A DNA stretch of 64,000 bases from Tamlana crocina (lineage in GTDB: Bacteria > Bacteroidota > Bacteroidia > Flavobacteriales > Flavobacteriaceae): assembly GCA_040429635.1 (NCBI GenBank), contig CP158972.1, forward strand, positions 2,800,001-2,864,000, in the 5' to 3' direction. Numbering within the stretch: the stretch's first letter is position 1; each line of letters begins with the position of its first letter. Positions 10,465 through 19,845 of the stretch are shown in pieces. The notes under the pieces were generated by a model. That model did no database searches. It worked only from the letters and a program-made list of their open reading frames with translations, and was not told the DNA's origin. Made by a program: the position numbers and the translations under genes.

Positions 10465-10497
10465 ATAAAAGCCCTCTATATTTTTAAACAGAGGGCC
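10465..10497 (-). terminator. Hairpin with U-tract in the DUF1080 leader
   Basis: GCCCTCT at 10471-10477 pairs with AGAGGGC at 10490-10496. On the minus strand the stem is followed by TTTTATTT. It lies 52 bp before the chosen DUF1080 start. It could end transcripts from the regulator or the tiny open frame, or act as an attenuator of the operon. Confidence 0.55.
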
Positions 10498-10699
10498 CTT
10501 TAAACTAAACTAAACTCCAACGACTAACTCAATCAACTACTTTTAAACCTATCATTTTGTTATAATTACAATGTTAATGTTTTAGATTACAACCTCTGTC
10601 CTGTTTTGTGATGCTTTACTAAACAAAGTGCATCTTTTTCGTTCATTTATGGACCAGAAACCGTCGTCACCATTAAACTTCTTTATTTTTTTCAAAAAA

Positions 10700-10789
10700 C
10701 TAATCAGCAAAATAAATAATCATTAAAGAAAACAACACCATAATAAGAATTATGGTTAATTCCAAGAAACTTGTTTTCTTGTTTTTCAT
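10700..10789 (-). CDS. Possible 29-residue single-pass membrane peptide
   Basis: An ATG-to-TAG frame encodes 29 residues: a short basic start (MKNKKTS), then one hydrophobic segment LTIILIMVLFSLMIIYF and a final AD. This is the layout of a small membrane protein. It lies between the hybrid regulator and the DUF1080 operon on the same strand, followed 200 bp on by a terminator-like hairpin. No ribosome-binding site is obvious, which is usual in Bacteroidota. AT-rich spacers produce such frames by chance, so the call is weak. Confidence 0.3.
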   Translation of the reverse strand: MKNKKTSFLELTIILIMVLFSLMIIYFAD

Positions 10790-10990
10790 TCGCTTAATTA
10801 ATTCGTTTTATAATCACAAAAAAGATTGCGAAACAACCTATTACTCGCTACAGTGTTTCAAAATTAACAAATAGCAGGAGTAAATATGTCCACAAAAGGG
10901 AGGAGATAATACTTTTGGACAGTGATAAACAAATAACTAACAAGTAGGCTTAGCTAAATTTGAAGAAAACCAACAAAACCTCTCTAATTA

Positions 10991-13900
10991 TTAGTAATCT
11001 GAAAAGGTTTTAATATATTCAGTTGGAGTTTTACCGAATTTTTTCCTGAAACATTTACTGAAGTATTTTGGATTTTTAAATCCAAGATTATAACTGATTT
11101 GGGAAATATTGAGTTTGCCTTGCTCTAAATACTGAGCCCCCCTTTTCAATCGGATATGTTGAATAAAATCTTTTGGAGAGAAACCAGTCCACGCTTTTAT
11201 TTTTTTAAAAAGCACTGTTCTGCTTACGCCTAATTCTTCACAAAAAAACGGGATGTCAAATTGTTCGTTACTTATATTATCTTCAACAATGGACAATGCT
11301 TTTTTGTATAACTTTTCATCTATTGAAGATAGCACAATATCATCGGGCTGAAGAACTTCATTAGAATTTATCTTTTCCTTTAAGCGTAAAATAGTCGCCA
11401 AAACATTTTTTATCCTAAGCCTAAATTCTTTAACGTTAAATGGCTTACTGATGTAATCGTCCGCACCACTTTCCAATCCGTCCATTTTGAAAATCAAGGA
11501 TGATCTTGAGGTTAACAAAATTACTGGAATGTGGCTTGTCCTAATATCTTCTTTAATTAAAGAACAAAGTTCTGTACCGGTCATCTTTGGCATAACCACG
11601 TCGCTTACCACAAGATCAATCTGTTCTGCTATGGCCAATTTGTAGGCAACCTTACCATTTTCTGCTTCTAAAACGTTATATTCTTTTATGAGAATGTCCA
11701 GTATAAACTTTCTTAGTTGTTTATTATCTTCAACAATTAAAATAGTGGGTTTCTCATCAACATGTTTTCGTTCAAGTACATCTTTTTCAAGTAAAACTTG
11801 TTCGTCATCCAATTGCGTAACGTATTGCGATAAATCATCAGAAAATTTAAAATCTTGTATAATTTCAGTATCCTCCAAATGTTCTTTTCCTAATGGAAGT
11901 TCAACTGAAAAGACGGAACCTGAACCAGCCTCGTTATCAAAAACCTTAATTTGTCCTTTGTGCAGGTCTACGATATTTTTCACAATGGAAAGCCCTATCC
12001 CCGTGCCCTTGTTATAGTTATTATCAGGTTTTCTGTTGATTGATAGCTCAAAAAACCGTTCAAAAATTTTATCTTTATATTCTTCGGCTATACCAACACC
12101 CGAATCTTCAACCCGAATACAAATTTTATCGGTCTCTTCAATAACTCTCAATGCTATTTTTCCTCCTTTCGGTGTGTACCTGAAGGCATTTGAAATAAGG
12201 TTGTAAAATACCCGCTCCAGTTTATAGCGATCGTAGTAAACCTGTATATCATCAGATGTGGTCTCAAAAGTATAATCGTAATTTCCATTTTTAGCGTATT
12301 CCGTGAAAGACAAATAAATTTCTCTCAAAAATTTTACCACATTGCCTTCTGCTGCCTCTAATTTCATCAAGTTGTTTTCAAGTTTTCTGAAATCCATCAA
12401 CCGGTTTATTAACTGAAGCAAATGGTTGGCGCTACTTTCTATTACTTTTAGCTTTTTGTACATGGAACTGCTTCCTCTGTAATTATCCAATATTTGATTT
12501 AACGGCCCCAAAATCAAGGTGAGTGGCGTTCGAAACTCATGGGAGATATTGGTGAAAAATTCTAATTTAGCTTTATTCACATCTTTAGCTTGCTTTGCTT
12601 CGATTTGCTCTAAAGCCAATTGGTGTTTCAACTTTGTTCTTGATTTTAATATATTCATTAAATAATAGAGCACACAAAAAATAAGTAATCCATAAAGTAA
12701 AAAGGCCCACCAAGATCGCCAAGGGGCAGGACTTACATAAACATTTAATCGTGTTGGTTCTTTATTGGAAAAGCCATCATTATTTATACCTTTTACTTCG
12801 AAGGTATAATTCCCTGGGGTTTGAATAGTGTAAGTTGCGGTGTTCCCTGTAGTTTCTATCCACTCTTCCTCTAGCCCTTTCAAACGATATAAGTACCTGT
12901 TTCTACTTGAATTGATAAAGTTGGGCATTGAAAACGTAATACTGAAATTTCCTTGGCCATGCGAAAGTTCTAGATTATCCGTAAAGGTAATTGTTTGGTT
13001 TAGCACGCCATCACTACTATTTACGCCAACAGATTTATTTTTTATTTTAAAATCTGTAATCAGCACTTGTGGTGCATATTGGTTTTTTACTATTTTCTTG
13101 GAATTGAAATAAGACACTCCAGATTGTCCGCCAAACACAAACTGCGAATCTCCTATGCGCAAACTAGCGTTATTGTTAAATTGATTACCCACCAAACCAT
13201 CCTTTTTGGTATAGTGTTCAATAATGCTGTTCTCTGGGCGGTTAAAACATACTATACCCTGATTTGTTGTGCCGAGCCATAAATTACCGTTATCGTCTTC
13301 AACTATGCTTCTTACCCCAATAATAGAAGCATCATCTTCAATTTTTAAATCTACCGAAACAAACTCTCCATCAACAAACCTAAAAAGTCCGTCAAACTCG
13401 GTTCCCACCCATATTGTACCATTAGAATCTTCAAAAACAGTAGTGGCACTTAAGCCCATTTTTGTATTTAAATCATAAAAATAGTGGCTTATTGCCCCTT
13501 CTGGACTAATAGAATTAATTCCCCTTAGCGTGTTTACCCATATATTATTTTTAGAATCTACATGTATTGATTTTACAATGTTAATGGCTAAACCTTCGTT
13601 TATAACACTAAAAGATTTATTTATTGGATTGTATTTTATTAAACCTTTTCCCTTGGTTCCAATTAATATATTCTTGTTCAAATCTTCGCTTATTGAGCTT
13701 ATACCTATGTTCTGGGTGTAATCAAGTAACTCTTTTGGTAAGATATTATTTATTGTTTTTTTATCTTTCAAGTTATACAAAGCCAGTCCATCTTCAAAAG
13801 TGCCTATCCAAAGGTTCTCATTTCCAGACAAAAACAAGGATTTAACATTATCGCTCTTTAAGCTAGGTGTATTTTTCGATGTTAAGTATTCAAAGGATTT

Positions 13901-15031
13901 ATCTTTAGTGTTTAATATGGAAACCCCTCCCCCTTCTGTACCAAAAAACACTTTATCATTATAATTCACTATAGTACTTACCGCCTTGAACCCTAATCCT
14001 TTCCTACCTGATTTTTGAGTAATATTTATAAAATTGATATTTGACACATCCCAAATATTAATGCCTCCATAATAGGTGCCTATCCAGATAGCCCCCTTTT
14101 TATCTTTGAATATACTTTTTATAAAATTACCACTAATAGATTCATCATCATTTATATCACTATAAAGAGGTAATAAATTTTTATTTTGATCTATTATTTG
14201 AACACCTCGATAGGTGCCTGCCCATAAATTTCCAATATCATCAAATTGCAGTTCCCTAACATTTCTATCTACTTCCTTGAGTTGAGAATCATGAAGATAA
14301 GGCGTTAACGAATTGTCATGAGCATCATAGAGCAAAATATTTTGGGTTCGAGTCCCCAAAAGGAGTTTTCCACTTGGGCTTTCTTCAATATCTTGTATTA
14401 CAATCCCTTCTGTACCCTCCAACAACTTAAATTTGTATTCCTTTTTATCTTTATGAAGTAGCTTTACCAACCCATTATTGGTTCCTAAAAAAATTGAACC
14501 ATTTTTTGTTTCAAAAATGACGAGTACTTGACCGGTAACTAAAAAATTTTTAAAAGAATCTTCAGAGACATCGTACACAGCAAGCCCCGAGGGGGTGCCC
14601 ACCCAGATTTCTTTATTTGACAGCTCCTTAACTGTCCAAATGATGTTGCTTACAAGTGAAGTGTTTTGTTCGCTTTTCAGAAAAGTCTCAAAGGTATCAT
14701 TCCGGGGGTCGTACTTATTTAAACCAGAGTAAGTGCCCACCCACATGAAACCATCACTGCCATTTTCTATGCAAAGTACATCATTGTTGCTTATTGAGAG
14801 AGAATCATTTTTGCTGTGTCTGTAAATTGTATACTCTGTCCCGTCATATTTATTAAGCCCATCTCTTGTAGCAATCCAAATTTGACCTAAATAATCCTGG
14901 TTGATATCTATTATTGTGTTCTGTGATAAACCATCGGCTGCCGTTAAATGCTTAAACTTATAAACATCATTTTGAGAGGCCCCAAAGGTTACAAAACAAA
15001 AAATAAAGAGTATTGCAAAATACTTTTGCAT
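10991..15031 (-). CDS. Hybrid two-component system sensor/regulator (HTCS)
   Basis: The start at 15031 gives a proper signal peptide (MQKYFAILFIFCFVTFGASQ); an ATG 42 bp upstream is less likely. The order of parts in 1346 residues is typical. A periplasmic two-component propeller of repeated W(V/I)GT-type strands spans about 25-680. A Y_Y_Y domain follows to about 765, then a membrane segment near 770-790. The kinase core has the phospho-acceptor His near 830 (NISHEFRTPL) and an ATPase domain with NLISNAFRYT and GTGIGLSIV. The receiver has its Asp near 1143 (VVSDVVMPKMTG), and an AraC-type helix-turn-helix starts near 1245. Such proteins bind a signature oligosaccharide in the periplasm and switch on the adjacent locus. 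The ligand here is probably an ulvan fragment, by position only. Confidence 0.93.
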   Translation of the reverse strand: MQKYFAILFIFCFVTFGASQNDVYKFKHLTAADGLSQNTIIDINQDYLGQIWIATRDGLNKYDGTEYTIYRHSKNDSLSISNNDVLCIENGSDGFMWVGTYSGLNKYDPRNDTFETFLKSEQNTSLVSNIIWTVKELSNKEIWVGTPSGLAVYDVSEDSFKNFLVTGQVLVIFETKNGSIFLGTNNGLVKLLHKDKKEYKFKLLEGTEGIVIQDIEESPSGKLLLGTRTQNILLYDAHDNSLTPYLHDSQLKEVDRNVRELQFDDIGNLWAGTYRGVQIIDQNKNLLPLYSDINDDESISGNFIKSIFKDKKGAIWIGTYYGGINIWDVSNINFINITQKSGRKGLGFKAVSTIVNYNDKVFFGTEGGGVSILNTKDKSFEYLTSKNTPSLKSDNVKSLFLSGNENLWIGTFEDGLALYNLKDKKTINNILPKELLDYTQNIGISSISEDLNKNILIGTKGKGLIKYNPINKSFSVINEGLAINIVKSIHVDSKNNIWVNTLRGINSISPEGAISHYFYDLNTKMGLSATTVFEDSNGTIWVGTEFDGLFRFVDGEFVSVDLKIEDDASIIGVRSIVEDDNGNLWLGTTNQGIVCFNRPENSIIEHYTKKDGLVGNQFNNNASLRIGDSQFVFGGQSGVSYFNSKKIVKNQYAPQVLITDFKIKNKSVGVNSSDGVLNQTITFTDNLELSHGQGNFSITFSMPNFINSSRNRYLYRLKGLEEEWIETTGNTATYTIQTPGNYTFEVKGINNDGFSNKEPTRLNVYVSPAPWRSWWAFLLYGLLIFCVLYYLMNILKSRTKLKHQLALEQIEAKQAKDVNKAKLEFFTNISHEFRTPLTLILGPLNQILDNYRGSSSMYKKLKVIESSANHLLQLINRLMDFRKLENNLMKLEAAEGNVVKFLREIYLSFTEYAKNGNYDYTFETTSDDIQVYYDRYKLERVFYNLISNAFRYTPKGGKIALRVIEETDKICIRVEDSGVGIAEEYKDKIFERFFELSINRKPDNNYNKGTGIGLSIVKNIVDLHKGQIKVFDNEAGSGSVFSVELPLGKEHLEDTEIIQDFKFSDDLSQYVTQLDDEQVLLEKDVLERKHVDEKPTILIVEDNKQLRKFILDILIKEYNVLEAENGKVAYKLAIAEQIDLVVSDVVMPKMTGTELCSLIKEDIRTSHIPVILLTSRSSLIFKMDGLESGADDYISKPFNVKEFRLRIKNVLATILRLKEKINSNEVLQPDDIVLSSIDEKLYKKALSIVEDNISNEQFDIPFFCEELGVSRTVLFKKIKAWTGFSPKDFIQHIRLKRGAQYLEQGKLNISQISYNLGFKNPKYFSKCFRKKFGKTPTEYIKTFSDY

Positions 15032-15191
15032 ATTTAAAAAGTACTGTTTAATTAATGGTATTTTAAAGGTCAAGTAAAGTTAACCAAAGTTTTTGTTTCC
15101 CCAAGCGAGATAAACTAGATAACTTTATTTCTTTTATCCATAAATACCTGTTCTAATACTTTAAAAATATATCTTTAATTTAATATTTAAA

Positions 15192-16250
15192 TTACACGGA
15201 AGCTCTATCTATAAAATAAAAAGGAACTTTAATTTTACTATTTTCGCCACTCAAAATCATTTGCGCCGCCATTTCACCCATTATTCTAAAATCTGTAGAT
15301 ACTACAGCTATTCCCAACAACTGCTTAAGCGGTGTGTCATTGTATGAGATCACCCCTACTTCATCTCCCATCTTGAGTTCATTTTCTCTTATCTGATTAA
15401 CCAAATCAACCAAATCGGATTCCTCAATGGTTATAAACAGATCTCCTTTCTTAAATACCATATCGTCACACACTTCGCCCAGAATTTCATAATCAATTTC
15501 ATTCTCTAAACAGAACTTTCTGAAACCATGTAAAATCCTTCTTGGAAACGGGTAAACAGAATTTTCCGGATAAATTAAAACCATTTTTTTATACTTAGAT
15601 ATTTTAGACATGCCATCATTCAACGCTTCGTAAATATCTTTGTCAAATTCTTGATAAACAGCCCCAATACCGTCTGTAAACGGAGGCATCAAATTATCTA
15701 AAATCATCAATTTGCTTTTTGGTATGGTGTTTATGGCTTTGATAACCGCATCTGTATAGCTAGTGTGCTGTAATGTTTCTGTTTTGAAATGGGGCATAAT
15801 AACATAATAATCATACCCAGCCTTGTTATTTTTTAGGGTATTTAAAAAGAAAAATTCATCACAATGATAAACCACTAAATCTATTTTTGAGTTGAGCCCT
15901 ATTCTATCGAGAAATGAATTGTACATTTTCATTTTATACGAACTCAGTTTGTTTACAAGAAACAGAATTTTCAACTTGTGCGTGGTCTCTATTTTAGACA
16001 CATAATACCCCCTTCTAGGTATTGATACTATTATATTTCTCTCTTTTAATATACCGTATGCTTTTTCAACTGTATCACGGGATAAATAAAAATCCTCACT
16101 AATGGTATTGATAGAAGGTAGCTTCTCATTTAGAACAATGTTGCCATTGGATATATTATTGATTATCGAATCAACAATTTGTTGGTACATTGGCACCCTC
16201 GAATTCTTGTTAATGTCTATATAGTTAATTGCGTCCATCACTGTTTCCAT
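15192..16250 (-). CDS. GntR-family regulator with periplasmic-binding-type sugar sensor domain
   Basis: Residues about 5-85 form a GntR winged helix (VPMYQQIVDSIINNISNG, LPSINTISEDFYLSRDTVEKAY, RRGYYV). Residues about 90-350 look like a LacI-type periplasmic-binding fold adapted as a cytoplasmic sensor (NDTPLKQLLGIAVVSTDF, FFLNTLKNNKAGYDYYVIMP). Bacteroidota use this architecture to control monosaccharide catabolism genes such as those for rhamnose and fucose. Here it would sense a sugar released from the polymer, complementing the oligosaccharide-sensing hybrid regulator next to it. A second in-frame ATG four codons in could be the real start. Confidence 0.85.
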   Translation of the reverse strand: METVMDAINYIDINKNSRVPMYQQIVDSIINNISNGNIVLNEKLPSINTISEDFYLSRDTVEKAYGILKERNIIVSIPRRGYYVSKIETTHKLKILFLVNKLSSYKMKMYNSFLDRIGLNSKIDLVVYHCDEFFFLNTLKNNKAGYDYYVIMPHFKTETLQHTSYTDAVIKAINTIPKSKLMILDNLMPPFTDGIGAVYQEFDKDIYEALNDGMSKISKYKKMVLIYPENSVYPFPRRILHGFRKFCLENEIDYEILGEVCDDMVFKKGDLFITIEESDLVDLVNQIRENELKMGDEVGVISYNDTPLKQLLGIAVVSTDFRIMGEMAAQMILSGENSKIKVPFYFIDRASV

Positions 16251-16334
16251 AAATCAAAAGGCTTAAGGTTTTAAAAATTACAAATGCAATTTACTGTAAA
16301 TGATGAGTTAAATTATACCTAAAAGGGGGCGAAA

Positions 16335-16396
16335 AGTACTTTTTGATGACATACACCCCTAAACGGAAAGAACTCCACAGTACTTCACATAGTACT
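16335..16396. promoter_or_regulatory. Cluster of three AGTACT palindromes upstream of the GntR gene
   Basis: AGTACT occurs at 16335-16340, 16379-16384 and 16391-16396, the last two starting 12 bp apart. The cluster is 85-146 bp upstream of the GntR start. GntR proteins bind short palindromes and often regulate themselves, so these may be operator half-sites. No promoter was confirmed. Confidence 0.3.
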
Positions 16397-16977
16397 CTCT
16401 ATATACTTAGATTTTTTATACCACCAAGATCTGTCCTCAAATTTAACTAATAATAGTTAAACTTCTGTTATTTTTTTATTTCTTCACCTCTTTATCTTAC
16501 CGAACCCTTAGTGAAAATTTACACTGAACAAAAATCGATTGATGTCTTTATTTAATTCTAATTAGTTATAAACAAGTGGGTACCCTGTTTCATTTGATTT
16601 ACAAAACAGCTTCCTGTAATTATAATGTTTTTAAATAGTTTTCCCAGTTAGTTTTCAAATGCTTTCCTTCCAACTAATTTACCAATACAGTCTTGCTGAA
16701 AAAACAAAACCATTTAAGTTTGGCATAAAAGTTATGCACTAATGAAGAATGTGGAATATTTTGCTTTAACCATGAAGAGTTTAGCTAATTTTTTTCTATT
16801 CGAATCATAAAGCGCCACACACATCGGATAGCCGTTTTTTATCTTTCTTTGTGATGTGAATAAAAAAACTGAAGCTTTCAAATTGCATACATTTCACATA
16901 CACTTTTGATACAATTTTACCACTTTTTGACACCAAAAACCAATGTTTTTAAATTTTTATTTTTCGGACAGAAAACA

Positions 16978-17003
16978 AAAAACCCCAGCATTGCTGGGGT
17001 TTT
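16978..17003 (-). terminator. Terminator of the tRNA-Arg gene
   Basis: CCCCAGCA pairs perfectly with TGCTGGGG and the stem is flanked by As and Ts, giving AAAACCCCAGCA/TGCTGGGGTTTT. It lies directly after the 3' end of the tRNA on the minus strand. Confidence 0.85.
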
Positions 17004-17010
17004 AAGGAAG

Positions 17011-17084
17011 TGACCACGCCAGGATTCAAACCTGGAACCTCTTGAGCCGTAATCAAGTGCGCTATTCAGTTGCGCCACGTGGCC
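17011..17084 (-). tRNA. tRNA-Arg (anticodon ACG)
   Basis: The minus strand folds into a complete 74-nt cloverleaf. The acceptor stem is GGCCACG/CGTGGTC with discriminator A. The D arm is GCGC/GCGC, the anticodon arm is CTTGA-TTACGGC-TCAAG with anticodon ACG, and the T arm is CCAGG-TTTGAAT-CCTGG. CCA is not encoded. The first anticodon base is expected to become inosine, so it would read CGU, CGC and CGA. A terminator follows. Confidence 0.96.
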
Positions 17085-17271
17085 GTTTTTGCGGTTGCAA
17101 ATATACATTTTTTATTAAAACAAAAACAAATCTTATTTTAAAATAATTTGAAAAACTCGAACGGTCATTTATAGTAGACTAGAACAGAACTCATTAACAT
17201 TTTGCAACTCACTTATAACCAAAATGCAAATCCACTAAGTTTTAGGTGAGGTATAAGGTTTTAAGCATGTT

Positions 17272-18270
17272 TCAATTTCCCTTAATGCGTTTCCATAGTT
17301 CTGCCAATAGTTTTTTAGCATCACGGTTTGTTTTTGGCATTTCTACAAAACTCACCTTATCACCATCTTCTACGTCAATCCTATACTGAAATACGAAGTT
17401 TTCAGAATTCAGGTTCAATCCCAAAAGTCCGAACCTCAAATCGTTAAAATATAAATCTCCTTCGTTTTCCGTTATGGTAAACCATTCCTCAGAAATGGCA
17501 ATCATACGCTGTACTTTTTCATTTTCAGCAAGGCTTCCCAATAAATCATGATTTTTTTGATGGTTTACAAACAAAATGGGCTGCGTGTCAAAAAAAGAAT
17601 AATTGGCCAGTAAATAAGCATCCTTAGTGTCTACGTTGGCGCTCCACAGCACCGTATTTAATGGCGATGGCCTAACATCTATGTTATCATAATCAATATT
17701 CTGGTTTATTAACGCCTCCTCGAACGCACTAATAGCCATGTGTTTGAACAAAAAAGTCAGGACTAAGTAAGCTGTACTAAGTGTTAAGCCCAAGTTATTA
17801 TAAAATCGTCGTTTATGCGATGTTTTATTCTGAAACATAGCCAACACCAAACAGGCTAAAAACGGCAGGGTGTAAAGCGGATCGATAACAAATATGGTCT
17901 TAAAGGCCAGGCGCAAATCTAAAGGCCATAACAATTGTGTACCCCAAGTAGTGTGGGTATCTAATATTGGGTGCGTTATGAACGCCCAAAAAAACAACCA
18001 CGACCAATCTTTAAAGGATTTATGCCTTTCGATACGAGAAACCAACCACCCGAAAATGGGGGCAAATAACACCGAAAACACCACCGAATGCGTAAAACCG
18101 CGGTGTATGGAAAGCGCTGTTACCGTATCTGTAAAATGCGAAGCAAACACGTCAAAATCAGGAATGGTACCCGCAATAGCGCCATAAAGCATAGCTTTAT
18201 TCCCTACTTTCTTTCCTAAAACCGCTTCTCCTACAGCAGCACCTAATACAATTTGAGTTAATGAATCCAT
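17272..18270 (-). CDS. Metal-dependent hydrolase, YdjM/DUF457-type membrane protein
   Basis: The start at 18270 (MDSLTQIVLGAAVGEAVLGKK) is chosen because this sequence is the conserved N-terminus of the family; the upstream extension is unlike family members. The 332-residue protein shows conserved motifs of this integral membrane family: DSLTQ, GTIPDFD near residue 40, HRGFTHS near 58-64 and HPILDTHTTWGTQLLWPL near 95-115. The His/Asp residues suggest a metal site within the membrane. Four or more hydrophobic segments lie in the N-terminal two thirds, followed by a soluble tail. The physiological substrate is unknown. It stands alone between the tRNA and the sulfur module. Confidence 0.85.
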   Translation of the reverse strand: MDSLTQIVLGAAVGEAVLGKKVGNKAMLYGAIAGTIPDFDVFASHFTDTVTALSIHRGFTHSVVFSVLFAPIFGWLVSRIERHKSFKDWSWLFFWAFITHPILDTHTTWGTQLLWPLDLRLAFKTIFVIDPLYTLPFLACLVLAMFQNKTSHKRRFYNNLGLTLSTAYLVLTFLFKHMAISAFEEALINQNIDYDNIDVRPSPLNTVLWSANVDTKDAYLLANYSFFDTQPILFVNHQKNHDLLGSLAENEKVQRMIAISEEWFTITENEGDLYFNDLRFGLLGLNLNSENFVFQYRIDVEDGDKVSFVEMPKTNRDAKKLLAELWKRIKGN

Positions 18271-18430
18271 GGTCGGCATAAAAGTAAAGCATGTCAAGTT
18301 AAAAACGCAACATACCACACCCTTTTTAACTTAATTTATTCGCTAATTATAGACCTTAACACCTAAATTACCTCCTTCAGAATTATGTTTCCTTGCAACA
18401 AAAGTTCTTTTTTAATTCTTATTTTTGAGC

Positions 18431-19060
18431 ATGGATAAAGACTTACTTCAAGAGAAATTTGCGCATATTTTAGACACCGAAATCTTATCGGAAATTTCTA
18501 AAATAGGGATGTTTAAAACTTTTAAGCAAAACGACATCATTATTGATGTTAACCAATCCCTGGAGTACATTCCTTTAATTTTATCTGGCGACATTAAAAT
18601 TTTACGCGAAGACCAAAATGGCAACGAATTACTCATATATTTTCTAGAAGCTGGCGAAACCTGTGCCATGTCACTTACATGTTGCTTAGGCACTCCAAAA
18701 AGTAAGATAAGGGCTGTTGCCGAAAAAGATTCGAGCTTAATAATGGTACCGGTGGAAAACATGAAAACTTGGTTTCATAATAATGCCAGTTGGAGAGAAT
18801 TTATTCTTCAAAGCTACCAAATACGATTCGATGAAATGCTAAACACCATCGACAATATCGCGTTTATGAAAATGGACGAGCGCCTATACAACTACCTAAA
18901 AAACAAAGCCATACTAAATGGTTCAGAAAACATAAATATAAAGCACCAAGACATCGCTGAAGATTTACATACCTCCAGAGTGGTGATTTCAAGAGTGCTA
19001 AAGCAACTCGAAAACGAAAACAAAATAAAACTTAGCCGCAGTAAAATCGAAATCCTTTAA
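18431..19060 (+). CDS. Crp/Fnr family transcriptional regulator of the sulfur module
   Basis: The ATG at 18431 gives 209 residues; a TTG two codons upstream is less likely. The N-terminal half is a cyclic-nucleotide-binding-type beta-roll (LSGDIKILREDQNGNELLIYFLEAGETCAMS). It carries three Cys in CAMSLTCCLG near residues 79-86, which might sense sulfane sulfur or redox state. The C-terminal winged helix (IKHQDIAEDLHTSRVVISRVLKQLE) is typical of Crp/Fnr DNA binding. It lies directly upstream of sulfur transport and rhodanese genes. Two similar palindromes found at promoters of those genes are candidate binding sites. A role as activator responding to thiosulfate or persulfide is inferred. Confidence 0.85.
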   Translation: MDKDLLQEKFAHILDTEILSEISKIGMFKTFKQNDIIIDVNQSLEYIPLILSGDIKILREDQNGNELLIYFLEAGETCAMSLTCCLGTPKSKIRAVAEKDSSLIMVPVENMKTWFHNNASWREFILQSYQIRFDEMLNTIDNIAFMKMDERLYNYLKNKAILNGSENINIKHQDIAEDLHTSRVVISRVLKQLENENKIKLSRSKIEIL

Positions 19061-19079
19061 CGGAACCATCAATCGATTT

Positions 19080-19178
19080 GGGCGCCCCCCTTCCCTGCAG
19101 CCACATCCATCGCTTGGGTCGGGCTTTCGGCAGTCGCTCTGTTCCAGGAGCTCCAACAATAGCCTCAATCCCTAGCGC
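19080..19178 (-). repeat. Flavobacterial interspersed structured element, copy 1
   Basis: On the minus strand this stretch begins GCGCTAGGGATTG, contains CGAAAGCCCGACCC and ends GGGGCGCCC. The same start and core (GCGTTAGGGATTG, AAAGCCCGACCC, ending TAACGCCC) occur at 39419-39502. The segment is much richer in GC than its surroundings and forms local stems such as GGAGCTCC. It lies between the Crp/Fnr gene and the YeeE operon. It may be a structured RNA or a dispersed repeat; function unknown. Confidence 0.6.
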
Positions 19179-19226
19179 AACCTTCCCAAGGTATTTGTCA
19201 AAATTAATTGTGCATCACTTTCCTAA

Positions 19227-19269
19227 GTAACATTTATTACAAACAATAAAAAGCCAAGATTTAATTTTG
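19227..19269 (+). promoter_or_regulatory. Promoter of the YeeE operon with putative Crp/Fnr operator
   Basis: GTAACATTTATTAC at 19227-19240 is a GTAA-N6-TTAC palindrome. A Bacteroidota -7 element TAATTTTG follows at 19262-19269, 21 bp later. The palindrome centre falls about 41 bp before the expected transcription start, the position of a class II Crp/Fnr activator. The same motif and spacing recur at 21067-21110. Confidence 0.6.
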
Positions 19270-19285
19270 TAAAAAACATTTAAAC

Positions 19286-19843
19286 ATGGAACACATTTTA
19301 AACCCTTGGCCTTGGTATGTTTCGGGGCCTTTAATAGCCTTAGTCATGGCGCTGTTGCTCTACTTCGGAAAAACTTTCGGCATGTCTTCAAACCTACGAA
19401 CGCTGTGTGCCATTGGTGGTGCGGGTAAGTTTTCAAGCTTTTTTAAGTTCAACTGGAAAAGCCAACTCTGGAACCTCACCGTAGTTTTAGGCGCTATTAT
19501 TGGCGGGTTTATCGCCACCCAATATTTATCAAACGACAGTAAAACCAACCTCAACCCTAAAACCGTTGTCGAGCTTCAAAACATGGGTTTTAAAAACGCA
19601 GGAGCTACACTGGTTCCCGATGAAATGTTTAGTATGGAAGCTATCAATTCCCCAAAAATATTACTCATCCTTATTATTGGTGGTATTTTAGTAGGCTTTG
19701 GCACCCGATATGCCGGCGGATGTACTTCGGGCCATGCCATTACTGGGCTAAGCAGCCTTCAAAAACCTTCATTAATCGCGGTAATTGGCTTTTTTATAGG
19801 CGGACTGATTATGGCCAATTTAATTCTCCCCTTAATCTTTTAG
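19286..19843 (+). CDS. YeeE/YedE-family sulfur transport protein, N-terminal half
   Basis: The 185-residue membrane protein matches half of a YeeE/YedE (DUF395) thiosulfate transporter. It has several hydrophobic segments and the conserved cysteine motif GTRYAGGCTSGHAITG near residues 141-156, which carries sulfur across the membrane. Together with the next gene, 2 bp downstream, it would form a two-part transporter for thiosulfate or a related sulfur compound in the inner membrane. The operator upstream ties it to the adjacent Crp/Fnr regulator. Confidence 0.87.
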   Translation: MEHILNPWPWYVSGPLIALVMALLLYFGKTFGMSSNLRTLCAIGGAGKFSSFFKFNWKSQLWNLTVVLGAIIGGFIATQYLSNDSKTNLNPKTVVELQNMGFKNAGATLVPDEMFSMEAINSPKILLILIIGGILVGFGTRYAGGCTSGHAITGLSSLQKPSLIAVIGFFIGGLIMANLILPLIF

Positions 19844-19845
19844 TT

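Larger units (their letters stand above)
10414..10990. other. 577-bp spacer with leader signals and a possible tiny gene
   Basis: This AT-rich gap separates the regulator's 3' end from the DUF1080 operon. It holds a minus-strand hairpin (10471-10496), a 29-codon open frame (10700-10789) and probably the operon promoter. I could not fix a promoter with confidence. No other coding region is visible. Confidence 0.5.
16251..17010. other. 760-bp intergenic region without a recognised gene
   Basis: Apart from the AGTACT cluster near the GntR gene and the tRNA terminator at the right edge, I see no coding region, structured RNA or repeat in this AT-rich stretch. Confidence 0.5.

Noticed and set aside
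16917-17108. 63-residue open frame on the minus strand
   Set aside because: It runs through the tRNA-Arg gene and its terminator, so it is not a protein gene.
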